Below, in pieces: positions 23,720 to 37,918 of a stretch of DNA of 64,000 nucleotides. Location: contig NC_039367.1 in assembly GCF_003573695.1 (NCBI RefSeq), positions 32,264,442-32,328,441 of the forward strand, in the 5' to 3' direction. The notes under the pieces were generated by a model. The model searched no databases, had not been told where the DNA came from, and saw nothing but the letters and a program-made list of their open reading frames with translations. This stretch comes from Papaver somniferum (taxonomy: Eukaryota > Streptophyta > Magnoliopsida > Ranunculales > Papaveraceae). Numbering within the stretch: position 1 is the first letter of the stretch; every line of letters begins with the position of its first letter. The translations under genes were made by a program, and so were the position numbers.

Positions 23720-25613
23720 TTCTCCCCACCTTATACATTTTCGTACTCGAAAATCAAACCATACTTCTGGTCTTCAAAAACTCCCCACCTTATAAACTAT
23801 TCCCATCTCTTGTCTAAGCGCAAAAACAAGTACAAACCTATATGGCTTTCTACTACTAAAATTTGTGGCTCTAGGTTCAATGGACTAATTTATATTCCAT
23901 AGGTTGATTGCATTGACTCTAAGTTCACTATGCTGAATTAATTTCTAACAAATGACTAGATTTAAATTTCTTATCAAAAATTATTGACTTAACTAAATTA
24001 TCATTTTCATTATTGTTAAGTTAATAGTCCAGTTGGTACACTAAGCGTTAATCTTCTAAATATAACTCTATATTTACGTAAAAATTGATATAATAGATTT
24101 ATTTATTCATATTGAATTCGTATGATATATCTTGTTAAATAACGACGTTGGTAATTTAATACGATTTATATCTGAGTCTGCATAAAATTCTAATATGTCT
24201 TAATAGTCTTTAGATTTTATTATTAATTAATAAGTATCTTATTCATATGCAAATTTATTCTCCTTTTAGTCTAATTTTGTACTAAGCATTCATGTACTAT
24301 AAATATCACTTCATGTGTATAATTTAGTGATTAGTGAATCATTTATTGGACTAAAGATAATCTAGGTATAAGATCGTTATCAAGTTTAATCCTACCGAAT
24401 AAGTCTTATATTAGCTATCTAGTTTAAACATAAAACATACAATTCTAATTTGTTATTAGTTAACTTTTCAAAACTTAACCGTAGATAAGCGCTAATAATT
24501 TTCCTTAGCTATTTAATCCTAATCATTATTTTATCGCTATATATTTATTAATGAGATTTTAATTTAAGTTAAAATCAACAAAATACTAATTTAAGTTCTA
24601 ACAGTTTAGGTTCGTCATACCAAGTTTCCATTTCAAAAGATGATTGAATCTATTTAGGAAGAAGGATCCTATTCATACACGAATTTATTTTCTTTTAATT
24701 CTAATATTACACTAAGTATCCGAATACTATTATCACTACTTCATGTATACTTATTCCATTTTTAGAGATTTACTGGATCATTTGTTAGACTAAAGATAAT
24801 TTAGGTACACGATTACTAACAAGTTGAGTCTTTTTAATTATGTACATTATGTCCTCGCTTTCTTAAATCTAACACCTAATAATTATTATATTAACTATCT
24901 AGTATAAACGCAAACGTATTTTTCTAATTTGTAACTAATTTCATTTACAAAATTTAACCATACGTAGATATGCGTTAATAATTTCCCATAACTATTTAAT
25001 CATAATTATTATTTTTATCGTTATATATATTTAATGAAATTGTGGTTTACTTCAGTTCAATATGTAATTAATCGATAAATGCTAACATTACTTTATTAAA
25101 ATTATTATTACTTTTATTATCATCTATAATTACTACTATAATATTTTAGTATTAACACTGATGGTCGAACTATTATTGTAACTACTCTTACAAATCTTAT
25201 TATGTCCCAAAATATTATTAACATTTATGTAATTATGATTTGTTGACCCTACGTATAAGTCAAGGTATTAAATAAGCTTCTATGTGACTTTCAAGATCTA
25301 TCAACAATACTAATCTCACTATTTTTATAGTATTAGATTGTCTACGTGTTCATACTTTTTAGATTAATTATTCACAAATCCATATTAGCTAAAGTTATTG
25401 GTGTACCCTACAATTTTTACTTCATTACACATACTAACAAACAAACAAACAAATCAATCAATCAAATAAATCTTTTAATTATTGATAGCTTTTAGTGATT
25501 AAGATTTATCTCACAATCCAACCTAGTTCTAAACTAATCTAGTTCTCTAACTGGTACTGGCTATTTCTATCTCTTCCCATATAAGATCTAACAGTGAGCT
25601 CTGATACCAACAC
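23720..25613 (-). mobile_element. Internal domain W1 (1.9 kb, non-coding)
   Basis: Minus-strand interior. Polypurine side at 23720-23760 (plus strand TTCTCCCCACCTTATAC, the complement of AAGGTGGGGAGAA) with a second CTCCCCACC copy near 23781. PBS at 25598-25609 (GCTCTGATACCA on the plus strand). The rest is AT-rich with no recognisable gag or pol. Confidence 0.78.
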
Positions 25614-28600
25614 TGTAGCAGGTGTACTTGAGAATTTCCATTCAAACAAACTCAAAAGTATTATTGTAACTAAATAAAGAGGCACTACGAATCTAATTCA
25701 AATACTTAAACATTCAATTAAGAAATCTGCTACAAAACTTATCCCAAAACCAACCCCGCTCAGAATTTATATACATGAACTTCTCCCAAATGATACATAT
25801 ACAATAGTCAATTGGTTTACAGATACAATAGACAACATAATAAACATAGCAGAAGTTAACTAACTAACGGAGTCAACACTTGTGGCTTTCGCTGCACAAC
25901 TCTGATCTGTCTCTGAAAACTGAAAGTGGGAATGGGTGAGCACATCATCCCTAAAAGGGGTCCCCCGCAGGAATTAACATTTAACTTTCATGTAATCATT
26001 GAAAATGATTTGAAAACAATTCATGTTTTCCCGAAACGTTAAAGCGCAATCAATTTCACATAGGTAATCAATCATGTATATGGAACTAACTCCTTCCAAA
26101 CAATATATAATAATGGTGACTCGTCCCACACCTAGATAGCTATATGGTGACTCGTTCCGCACCTAGTGATTGCATAAAAGTTCGAATTCATGTAGATATA
26201 AATGAAGGAGCAGTATACTACATACCACATATGGAAATTCTCATTTCCAAACAATCAAATGGAAATTTTTATTTCCCAAACAATTCATAAAGTCAAACAA
26301 AACATTACAATTCCTTTCCAAACAATGGAAAGATTAAAAGAAATAACAGAACTTTCGTAATTCAAAGTTAAACAAATGCATGGAAAGCACAACCAGACAA
26401 TGCATGGATTTGTTAAACATAAACTTTTGTAAAGGAAAACAACAATAATCACAATAGAGTTAAATATAAATTTCCACCTCTTTTGATGACAATCCATGCC
26501 TACTTCGAGATCTACGATCCACTGGTTCATCCTTTGAATCGATCGTTGTTAATATAGAATAACTGTTAATCACAAAGGAAGTCTAAAAATCTAGCTAAAA
26601 GGCTCACACAAGAATCATACAAGTATATCTAAGGATTCTAAACCCATTTATGACCTTACACCTTTTGATACTCTATCCTTAGCATAACTAAGGTTTACTA
26701 ATTCAATTAGATTGGTTCTGTAGTCTATGACTAAGTTTTATGAATATCTACAGCCTTGTAGAAGAAGCCAAAAGCTAATTCGGATCATAAGGGGTCCAAA
26801 ATATCAAAATAAGAATACATGGCAGTAAGCCCAGGTCCACTAGACTCGGCCCATAACACAAGTGCTGACCCAACTGGGTCAACTAACAGTCAAACTTAAC
26901 GGTCAGACTAATAGTCAAAGGTTCTCTAACAATCAACGTCCGTCCAAGGTCAAGTCCAGGGTCAAATAATCAGACATCTCAAGGCCAAAGCCTTTGCAAA
27001 GGCCAAAAGCTGAATTGCACCATAATGGTGCATCACAAGACCCAACATACCAAACCAAGCTCAAACTGAGAAACATTCCTCCTTGTCCTAGCTTCATTTC
27101 CAACTCTACTTCATTAACATTTCAAATCTACCGAACTAATATTACACATTCAATTGTAAACAAACTTCGAATTTCATTTACAAACATAAACTAAGTTTAC
27201 ATGCAATATGCAGTAACTTCAAGCTCCCTAACTTTCACAGGAATATAATCTATAATTCTATATTCACTAATAAACTAAGATCAACCTCAGCTTCATCAAT
27301 ACAAGTCATCTAAACTTCCGATTAAACTCACAACCATATACCCTTCATTAATAGTACCAAACCATCACACTTCTCATTCCAACAATAACACCTTTTGTAA
27401 CACATGTATACTACATCAACCACAGACTGGATCTCCGAAAAACTCAACAGCTCAGACCAACACCACCATTTCAGCTCTATCTACACAACCAGATTAATTC
27501 CAATTCCATCTGCAATTGCAATCCAATCAAACACACCTAAATTATAATCTTGTATACATTCCATCTCTGCCAAACCAATCATAACACAACCCTCTATAAC
27601 CTCAGTTCAAATTCAATTCTAATATTCTTCACTTTAGAAACACCAACTGCAGCTAACCTAGCACTCATCTAGCAAATTCTGGATTCAACCCATAAACACA
27701 ATCTTCTTAACAATTCTTCAGCACATATATACGACCACCATTCTCTGGCATAATTAAACTTCCATAAATAAAATCATCATTCTCAGTTGAAAAAACTCAA
27801 CTGCGCACCCATAACTTCACTGAAATCTAATCCATTCTAACTCATTTTATTCCCTGAAATCACAACAAAACCGAATTCCCATCTTGAAATAAAATCAATT
27901 CTTGTATCATCTCCACTATCTGTAATTCAAGACAATTCAGCTACAACCAAACTTCACTTAATACCTGTCTCAGACCTTAATTCAATTATCAACTATATAA
28001 ACTCAATATCGGAATTGAACTGATTTTACTAATAAGAGAAATTACCTCAAATCACTGTTGCTCAGGCAACTGAGGTCGAATTCTTCTCTCATTTGCCTCA
28101 ATTGAACTCTCATCTCAAACTATAAACACCCAACAATCTTCATCACCATCTTTGATTTACAGAGGAACCCTAATTCTGTAATTTCTTAATCAATCTTCAG
28201 AATAACCCCACAACTTCCATCAAACACCAATTAAGAATAAACCCACCTTCTAACTTCTTCTTGTTCATCCTTAATCGAATTCTCGGAACCTAATTCAGAA
28301 ACCCTAATTACTGAATTCATATCCAAAGCAACTTCAGAACTTCAATTCATAACTTACAGAACCCTAACTGTCAATCTCAAATAATTCTTCAGCCTAAACC
28401 TAATTCCTAACAAACCCATCTTTAATCTTTCATTTAAACTCTCAATTTCATCTTCTAATCATTCTCTGAATTCTTCTTATGAACCCTAACTCTTCAATTC
28501 TTCACGAACAACTCCATAGCTTCCAGTTAACTCCAACCCTTTCAATTTTCAACTAACAACATCCCAAATAACCCACGAATTCACCTGAGAACTCAATAGA

Positions 28601-29163
28601 ATTCCAATTTCATTTACAGAAACCCTAATTTGATCTTCTTAAATCCCTGATGGTTTCCTTCCCCGATTGATAACAACACCACATATATCCTTGTTTAAAC
28701 ATCTTCACTGATTAATCTTACTCGATAAATCTTCATGCACGACTCACAAATTATCGGCAGAAAAGAAAACAGAGAAAAGGGAGAGAAGAAGAAGAGAGAA
28801 TACGAAAGAAAATACGAAGAGTTTATCTTCTCGAGTGGGAGATAAGGATAGCCAGATTTATAAAGGTACCCATCAAATTGATAAGGGAAGCCAAGCGGTT
28901 GATAGAAAAAAGGTTACTTTGCCTTACATACTAATATGGAGATATCTTCTTCACCCGGTATCCGATTGACGCGTGCGAGCAATCTATTTCGCATAACTTT
29001 CCGAGACCTATTTGATGGTACTAATTTCATATCTAGTTTGTTGTTAGATTTATTCCTATTTATTAATGCTCGTGTTAAACTAATCGAATTATTATCGACT
29101 AAGATGTCTCTTGATCCTTGTTAGACCAGTCAAATACCGTTGAAGGGCTTAAGGATCTTTACA
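25614..29163 (-). mobile_element. LTR W2, complete (3550 bp)
   Basis: On the minus strand it starts TGTAAAGATCC (29163) and ends CTACA (25614), between a polypurine tract and a PBS. It shares blocks with LTRs B and C, such as GGGATGATGTGCTCAC (complement near 25940) and several AAACCCTAA motifs (near 28150-28630), but is a distinct subfamily. A purine-rich GAAGAAGAAGAGAG stretch lies near 28760-28800. Confidence 0.8.
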
Positions 29164-30438
29164 TTCTCCCCACCTTATTCATTTTTGTCCTCGAAAATTA
29201 AACCATCCTTCTGGTCTTCATAAACTCCCCACCTTATAGAAATAATCCTCTCTCTTGTCTAAGCGCAAAACAACATGAAACAAAACACAAACCTATGTGG
29301 CTTTCTACAACTAAAATTTGTGGCTATAGGTTCAACAATGCTGATTTAAATTCTCTCAAGTAGGGAAGTCTTAAACTAATTTCTATTTTATAAGATATCT
29401 GTCTCTAACTTCAAGGAAGATTCCTACAAGTCTTTCTAAGTCAAATTATATCTATCGGTTTCCTAAATAGCTATACCAAACTTCTATGATCGGTCATCTC
29501 TGAATGCAGTTGTCCTGTCAAGGTTGGCCAAGCCCAACAATGCCTTCCTACGAACAGAGAAAACACAACCTACATTATTCCCCAGTGCTGGATTATCTAA
29601 ACATTAATTTATTAAAATTAATTAGTCTCTAAAATATTATCGCAAATGGTGTAAGTATTATAATTTATTTCTTAAAATATATACATAGTTCACAATATTT
29701 TAAACAATTTAGTTATCTAAATTCTTACATATTATCTTCAATGTATGTATCTATTTGTTTATTTCATTACGTGACTGGATATAAGTAAATAACCACTAAC
29801 AAATTATCATAATCGTTTGGTATTAATATTTTATTATCATTATAATATTTATTTCTTATTTCTTAGGCCGATAAAAGTTAATCGTAATTAAATTTTATAT
29901 TATTGCTAAATAATCCTTAAGTTGTACTATTAATAAAAATTACATTTTGTTGTTACTATCCTATAGTTATTATAATAATATTTTTATTATTAACATGGAT
30001 GGTCGAACTCTTATTCTAACTAGTCTTCCAATTATTTTTGAGTCCTAAAAGTATTATTAACATTTATGTGATAATAAATTATTGACCCTACATATAAGTC
30101 AAGGTGCTTAAAAAAATACATATATGTGACTTTCAAAATTTATCAATAGTACTAATCTCACTATTTTTTTAGTATTGTATTGTGTACCTGTTCATACTAT
30201 TTAGATCAATTATTTTCAAATCCATATCAGCTAAATCTATTGGTGTACCCTACAACTTTTACTTCATTACATATACAATCAATCAATCAAATTAACCTTT
30301 TAATTATTGATAGCTTTTACTGATTAAGATTTATTTCACAATCCAACCCAGTTCTAGACTAATCTATTTCACTAACTGACACTGGCTATTTCTATCTTTT
30401 CCCATGTAAGATCTAATGGTGAGCTCTGATACCAACAC
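29164..30438 (-). mobile_element. Internal domain W2 (1.28 kb, non-coding)
   Basis: Minus-strand interior between LTR W2 and LTR W3. Polypurine side near 29164-29180; PBS GCTCTGATACCA at 30423-30434. About 600 bp shorter than W1 and W3. A conserved block at 29515-29592 recurs at 36415-36492. No coding capacity recognised. Confidence 0.78.
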
Positions 30439-33400
30439 TATAGCGAACCCAAAGCTAGCAGTTGACTAATCCAAGAGATTAGTTAAATAAAGAGGCACTA
30501 CGAATCTAATTCAAATACTTAAACATTCAATTAAGAAATCTGCTACAAAACTTATCCCAAAACTAACCCCGCCCAGAATATATATACATGAACTTCTCTC
30601 AAATGATACATATACAATAGTCATTAGGTTTACAGATATAATAAACAACATAATAAACATAACAGAAGTTAACTAATTAATGGAGTCAACACTTGTGGCT
30701 TTCGCTGCACAACTCTGATCTGTCTCTGAAAACTGAAAGTGGGAATGGGTGAGCACATCATCCCTAAAAGGGGTGCCCCGCAGGAATTAACATTTAACTT
30801 TCATGTAATCATTGAAAATGATTTGAAAACAATTCATGTTTTCCCTAAACGTTAAATCGCAATCAATTTCACATAGGTAAACAATCATGTATATGGAACT
30901 AACTCCTTCCAAACAATATATAATATGGTGACTCGTCCCGCACCTATATAGCTATATGGTGACTCGTCCCACACCTAGTGATTGCATAAAAGCTCGAATT
31001 CATATAGATATAAATGAAGGAGCAGTATCCTATATACCACAGATGGAAATTCTCATTTTCAATCAATCAAATGGAAATTCTTATTTCCCAAACAATTCAT
31101 AAAGACAAACAAATCATTACAATTCCTTTCCAAGCAATGGAAAGATTAAAAGAAATAACAAAACTTTCGGAAATCAAAGTTAAACAATGCAGGGAAAGCA
31201 CAATCAAATAATGCATGAATTTGTTAAACATAAACTTTGGTAAAAGAAAACAACAACAATCACAAAAGAGTCAAAAGTATTCCCACCTCTTTTGATGACA
31301 AGCCACGCCTACCTGGAGATCCATGATCCGCTGGTTCATCCTTTGAATCGATCGTTGTTAATATAGTCTAATTGTTAATCACACAAGAAGTCTAAGAATC
31401 TAGACAAAAGGCTCATACAAGAATCATACAAGTCTATCTAATGTTTCTAAGACCATTTGTGTTTTAACACGTCTTCATTATCTATCTCTTGCATATCTAA
31501 AGATTTACTAATTCCATTAGGTTGGTTCTATAGTCTATTAGCTAAGTCTTATGAATGTCTACAACTTTGTAGAAGAAACCAAAGGCTAAATCAGACCATA
31601 AGGGTCCAATACATCAAAATGGGAACATTAAACCTAAACCCAAGTCCAACTAAACAAGCCCATTACACAAGGCCTTGTCCACTAGGGTCAATTAACGGTC
31701 TCTAACAGTCAAACTAACGGTCACAGGTCAGCTAACAATCAACTTCAGTCAAATGTCAACGTCCAGCCACGGTCAAAGGATAACTCGGTCAAGGTCCACT
31801 GAGTCAAATATGGAATCGGTGAGCCAACTCAGGATTAGACTGATTCAACTCAGTCAGATGATCTAAGTCAGCTAAGAACATAATCAGTCAGATAGTCTGA
31901 CTAGGATGACTAACATGCCTAATACTCAAGAAAAAAATTATACAATTACTAAACATTGCATTCATTCAAATAGAATTCAACAATTCAATTACAAATAAAA
32001 CTATAGCCTACCTGCAATTGCAGCAACAAGCTTTCAACTAGGATCCACTCAACAACTGCATCTAACCCTCATTCCCAATCGCAAACCAATCTCAAAACAA
32101 GCAAACCAGCAGACCACAACCATTACATTACCACCTTCAAGTTCAGTTAACACTTCTCAACTTCACTCCATGTATTTCAGTATCAACACATTCCAACTCA
32201 GTCTCAGCTCTACACTAACCACAACTTCATATTACAAACACTGTTCTATACCATCTCCAATTATAGGTCCTTCTGCAACACCAAAACTCTACAGCACATG
32301 TAATAATTCATATCAAACAACACTAGTTATAATTCCAACTTCATCATCTCACAAACTAAAACCAACATCTGCAATTGGTATACACAGTTCGACATCACCA
32401 GCACCTACAATGTTCACCAACATTCTACAATAATCATTCACTACTGAAATCTCATCAACCATACATCCAGCATCTCAAATCACCAACACCACTGACTTAG
32501 CATATAATTCCTATGGAATCATTCTTGCTCAGTTCCTCTAATAATCCAACTCAAGTATTCATGTAACCCAACTGAGACATCTACCAATTAAGTTACATTC
32601 AATTTCAATTCAAAACAACATCAACATCTAAACAGTTTCATCTCCAGCAAATACTCCATTTATCTAACTTAAATATAAATACATTAAAGACCACACAACT
32701 TCAATATACGAACCAAATAACTTTGGTAGGTTTACTGATAAGAACAATTACCTCAAGACCAAGTTATGAAGCAATTTAATTAACCTCTTCTTTAGCTTGA
32801 TCTGATTCAACACCTCATCTCAATTCAGAATCCACCCAATTCTTTAATTCACTGATTCTTCATCGAAACAACCACGCAACATCAATTCAATCTTCAAACT
32901 AAGCAAAACCATCTTCTAATTCAATCCCCTAACCAACAACTTCATCTTCTGGCTCTTCTTTGAACTTCTTATAAAACCCTAACTCTTGATTCGTTACTGA
33001 CTCATCTTCAAAACTACAACTAAACGTCAACCCATTTAATCTTCATCAATCAGGAACCCAATACGCTAATGAATTCCACGAAATCTCAATCAACTTCATC
33101 CTTCAGAAAACCCTAACTTCAGAACCCTAACAGTCTCTAACCTTTCTCATTCCTGAATCACAACCACATTACCTCCTTCAATATAAGATTAGTTTCATCA
33201 ATCAACTCTCTCTAAATCACTCCCGAAATCAACACCTTAAATTCCACAGAGATCGAACAGAGGAACGAGAGAAAGAAAAGAAAAGCAGAAGAGAAGAAGA
33301 GAATGAAGAAAGAGAAATAAAAATGTTGAATGAGCTTATCTGCTCGATCAGTTCTGATAAGGCCAATGACAAGTGATAGAGGTACTCTACAAAATGATAC

Positions 33401-33671
33401 GGGGAGCCCATGTCAGCTAAACTACCAAATGATTATTTTACCCTTCTCATAATTTCGATGACATCTTCTTCCTACGATATCCCAATGACACGTTCGAGCA
33501 GTCCATTCCGCATAACTTTCCGAGATCTATACAACGCTACTAGTTTCGTAACTAAATCGTTGATAGATTAATTCCTATAAATTAATGTTCGTGTTAAACT
33601 AATCGAGTTATTATTTGCTAATACGTCTCTTGACTAGTCTAATAGCGTTGACGAGCTTGAGGGTCTTTATA
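30439..33671 (-). mobile_element. LTR W3 (3233 bp)
   Basis: Same family as W2. Both terminal dinucleotides are mutated (TATAAAG instead of TGTAAAG at the 5' end; TATAG instead of TGTAG on the plus strand at 30439). Its 5' two thirds (31511-33671) are duplicated in tandem immediately to the right. Confidence 0.78.
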
Positions 33672-33880
33672 TTTTCCCCACCTTATACATTTTCGTCCTC
33701 AAAAATCAAACCACCCTTCTGGTCTTCAAAAACTCCCCACCTTAAAAATTATTCCCATCTCTTGTCTAAGCACAAACAAAAAGAAAACAAAACACAAACC
33801 TATACAGCTTTCTACAACTAAGATTTGTGGCTCTAGGTTCAACTACACTGATTTAAGTTCTGTAAGATAAGGAAATCTAA
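33672..33880 (-). mobile_element. Interior fragment at the duplication join
   Basis: First 209 bp of the interior (PPT side, TTTTCCCCACCTTATAC on the plus strand), cut at 33880 where the second copy of the LTR begins. Matches 36008-36214. Confidence 0.8.
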
Positions 33881-36007
33881 ATTCCATTAGGTTGGTTCTA
33901 TAGTCTATTAGCTTAGTCTTATGAATGTCTACAACTATGTAGAAGAAACCAAAGGCTAAATCAGACCATAAGGGTCCAATACATTGGGAACATTAAACCT
34001 AAACCCAAGTCCAACTAAACAAGCCCATTACACAAGGCCTGGTCCACTAGGGTCAATTAACGGTCTCTAACAGTCAAACTAACGGTCAACTTCAGTCAAA
34101 TGTAAACGTCCAGTCCACGGTCAAAGGATAACTCGGTCAAGGTCCACTGAGTCAAATAGGGAATCGGTGAGCCAACTCAGGGTTAGACTGATTCAACTCA
34201 GTCAGATGATCTAAGTCAGCTAAGAACATAATCAGTCAGATAGTCTGACTAGGATGACTAACAGGCCTAATACTCAAGAAAAAAAATTATACAATTACTA
34301 AACGTTGCATTCATTCAAATAGAATTCAACAATTCAATTACAAATAAAACTATAGCCTACCTGCAATTGCAGCAACAAGCTTTCACCTAGGATCCACTCA
34401 ACAACTGCATCTAACCCTCATTCCCAATCGCAAACCAATCTCAAAACAAGCAAACCAGCAGACCACAACCATTACATTACCACCTTCAAGTTCAGTTAAT
34501 ACTTCTCAACTTCACTCCATGTATTTCAGTATCAACACAATCCAACTCAGTCTCAGCTCTACACTAACCACAACTTCATATTACAAACACTGTTCTATAC
34601 CATCTCCAATTATAGGTCCTTCTGCAACACCAAAACTCTACAGCACATGTAATAATTCATATCAAACAACACTAGTTATAATTCCAACTTCATCATCTCA
34701 CAAACTAACACCAACATCTGCAATTGGTATACTAACCAGCACCTACAATGTTCACCAACATTCTACAATAATCATTCACTACTGAAATCTCATCAACCAT
34801 ACATCCAGCATCTCAAATCACCAACACCACTGACTTAGCATATAATTCCTATGGAATCATTCTTGCTCAGTTCCTCTAATAATCCAACTCAAGTATTCAT
34901 GTAACCCAACTGAGACATCTACCAATTAAGTTACATTCAATTTCAATTCAAAACAACATCAACATCTAAACAGTTTCATCTCCAGCAAATACTCCATTTA
35001 TCTAACTTCAATATAAATACATTAAAGACCACACAACTTCAATATACGAACCAAATAACTTTGGTAGGTTTACTGATAAGAACAATTACCTCAAGACCAA
35101 GTTATGAAGCAATTTAATTAACCTCTTCTTTAGCTTGATCTGATTCAACACCTCATATCAATTCAGAATCCACCCAATTCTTTAATTCATTGATTCTTCA
35201 TCGAAACAACCACGCAACATCAATTCAATCTTCAAACTAAGCAAACCCATCTTCTAATTCAATCCCCTAACCAACAACTTCATCTTCTGGCTCTTCTTTG
35301 AACTTCTTATAAAACCCTAACTCTTGATTCGTTACTGACTCATCTTCAAAACTACAATTAAATGTCAAACCATTTAATCTTCATCAATCAGGAACCCAAT
35401 ACGCTAATCAATTCCACGAAATCTCAATCAACTTCATCCTTCACAAAACCCTAACTTCAGAACCCTAACAATCTCTAACCTTTCTCCTTCCTGAATCACA
35501 ACCACATTACCTCCTTCATTATAAGATTAGTTTCATCAATCAACTCTCTCTAAATCACTCCCGAAATCAACACCTTAAATTCCACAGAGATCGAACAGAG
35601 GAACGAGAGAAAGAAAAGAAAAGCAGAAGAGAAGAAGAGAATGAAGAAAGAGAAATAAAAATGTTGAATGAGCTTATCTGCTCGATCAGTTCTGATAAGG
35701 CCAATGACAAGTGATAGAGGTACTCTACAAAATGATACGGGGAGCCCATGTCAGCTAAACTACCAAATGACTATTTTACCCTTCATAATTTCGATGATAT
35801 CTTCTTCCTACGATATCCCAATGACACGTTCGAGCAGTCCATTCCGCATAACTTTCCGAGATCTATACAGCGCTACTAGTTTCGTAACTAAATCGTTGAT
35901 AGATTAATTCCTATAAATTAATGTTCGTGTTAAACTAATCGAGTTATTATTTGCTAAGACGTCTCTTGACTAGTCTAATAGCGTTGACGAGCTTGAGGGT
36001 CTTTATA
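33881..36007 (-). mobile_element. LTR W3, duplicated 5' part
   Basis: Second copy of 31511-33671. It ends at the same mutated CTTTATA boundary (36007), showing that the duplication came after that mutation. Confidence 0.82.
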
Positions 36008-37892
36008 TTTTCCCCACCTTATACATTTTCGTCCTCAAAAATCAAACCACCCTTCTGGTCTTCAAATACTCCCCACCTTAAACATTATTACCGTCTCTTG
36101 TCTAAGCGCAAACAAAAAGAAAACAAAACACAAACCTATACAGCTTTCTACAACTAAGATTTGTGTCTCTAGGTGCAACTACACTGATTTAAGTTCTGTA
36201 AGATAAGGAAATATAAATTTCATACACTAATTTATATAATGGAAACTATAAGTTTTAGTCTCTGGTATCCTTATAGTACTTTCTATTTCATAAGTACATG
36301 TCTCTAATTACAAGGGAGATTCCTACAAATCTTCCTAAGTGAATTTATAACTATCGGTTTTCTAAAAGAATTAAATTATACTTCTATGATCAGTCATCTC
36401 TGAAAGCACTTGCCCTGTCAAGGTTGGCCAAGCCCAACAATGCCTTCCTACGAACAGAGAAAACACAACCTTCACTATTCCCCAGTGCTGGATTAACTAA
36501 TTATTAATTTATTAAAATCAATTAGTCTATAAACTTTTATTGTAACTGATTTGACTTAAAAGTTTTACTTCATAAACTATGTACATAATTCACAGCATTT
36601 TAACAATTTAGTTATTTGAGTCATTTATTTTATTTCCTTAAATTTTTATGATTACTAAATAATCCTTAAACTGTACTATTAACAAAAATTACATTTTGTT
36701 ATTACTATCCTATAAAGTAGTTTGTATTATATAATGTTATTATTTGCTGTTACTATCTTATCAAAAATTAATGTCTTATTTATATTATCATTTTCATTAT
36801 TCCTAAGTCAATTAATCCAGATGATACGCTAAGCCTTAATATTCTAATTATAATCTCATTTACGTAAAGATTGCTATAATAGACTTTATCTATTCATATT
36901 GGATCTGTATTCTATATATATCTTGTTAAATACGGCCGCTGGTAATTTAATATGATTTAAATTTTGAGTCTGCGTAAAATTTTAATATGTCTTAATAGTC
37001 TTTAGATTTTGCTATCAAAGTAAAGTATCTTATTAATATACAAATTTATTTTCTTTTAATTCTAATATTACACTAAGCGTCAGAATTCTATTATTAATAT
37101 TTCATGTATATTTGTTCCATTTTAAAGAGTTACTGGATCATTTGCTAGACTAAAGATAATTTCGGTACATTTTTTCCACCCTTTTACGTACCTAACAAGT
37201 GTCATATTAACCGTCTAGTTTAAACGCAAAACATCTATTCCTAATTTGTCATTAGTTTAATTTAAAAAACTTAATCGTAGATAAGCGTTACCAATTTTTT
37301 CCATAATTATTATTATTTTTTTCGTTATATATCCTTTTTAAAATTTTAATTAAGTTTAATATGGTACTAACTGGTAAATTCTAACATTACTCTATTAAAA
37401 CTACTATTACTATCATCTATAATTATTATATTAATATTTTTATTATTAACATCAGTGGTCGAACTATTATTCCAACTACTCTCCCAAATGTTATTGAGTC
37501 CCAAAAATATTATTAACATTTATGTGTTTGTAAATTATTGGCCCTACGTATAAGTCAAGGTGCTTAATAAGTCTATAATACTAATCTCACTATTTATTTA
37601 TTTATTTTTAATATTGGACTGTCTACGTGTTTATACTTTTTAGATTAATTATTCTCAAATCATTATTAGCTAAAGTTATTGGTGTACCCTACAATTTTTA
37701 CTTCACTACATACACAAACAACCAAACAAACAAATCAATCAATCAAATAATTATTTTAATTATTGATAGTTTTTAGTGATTAAGATTTATCTCACAAACC
37801 AACCCAGTTCTAAACTAAACTATTTCACTAACTGGCACATGCTATTTCAATCTATTCCCATGTAAGATCTAATAGTGAGCTCTGATACCAAC
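36008..37892 (-). mobile_element. Internal domain W3 (1.9 kb, non-coding)
   Basis: PPT side at 36008-36075; PBS GCTCTGATACCA at 37879-37890. Similar in length and content to W1. No gag/pol coding recognised. Its 5' LTR is absent: beyond the PBS the sequence turns back on itself. Confidence 0.78.
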
Positions 37893-37918
37893 ACTATTAT
37901 GCAATCACTATTAGATCT
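37865..37918. repeat. Perfect 14-bp inverted repeat around a PBS
   Basis: AGATCTAATAGTGA (37865-37878) and TCACTATTAGATCT (37905-37918) are exact reverse complements. The 26-bp loop between them contains the primer-binding site. The orientation of the family flips exactly here. Confidence 0.92.

Larger units (their letters stand above)
31511..36214. repeat. 2.34-kb tandem duplication (31511-33880 and 33881-36214)
   Basis: Copy 1 runs from ATTCCATTAGG at 31511 to 33880; copy 2 begins with the same ATTCCATTAGG at 33881 and ends near 36214. The offset falls from 2370 bp at the start to 2336 bp at the end because copy 2 carries small deletions (5, 18 and about 11 bp). The unit spans most of LTR W3 plus about 210 bp of interior. 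The join shows short homology (AATT) between unit ends. Confidence 0.88.

Noticed and set aside
32170..34785. Paired ORFs of 87-88 codons (32170-32433 and 34519-34785)
   Set aside because: Identical because of the tandem duplication; low-complexity Thr/Ser sequence in an LTR; the C-terminal ends differ after a small indel.
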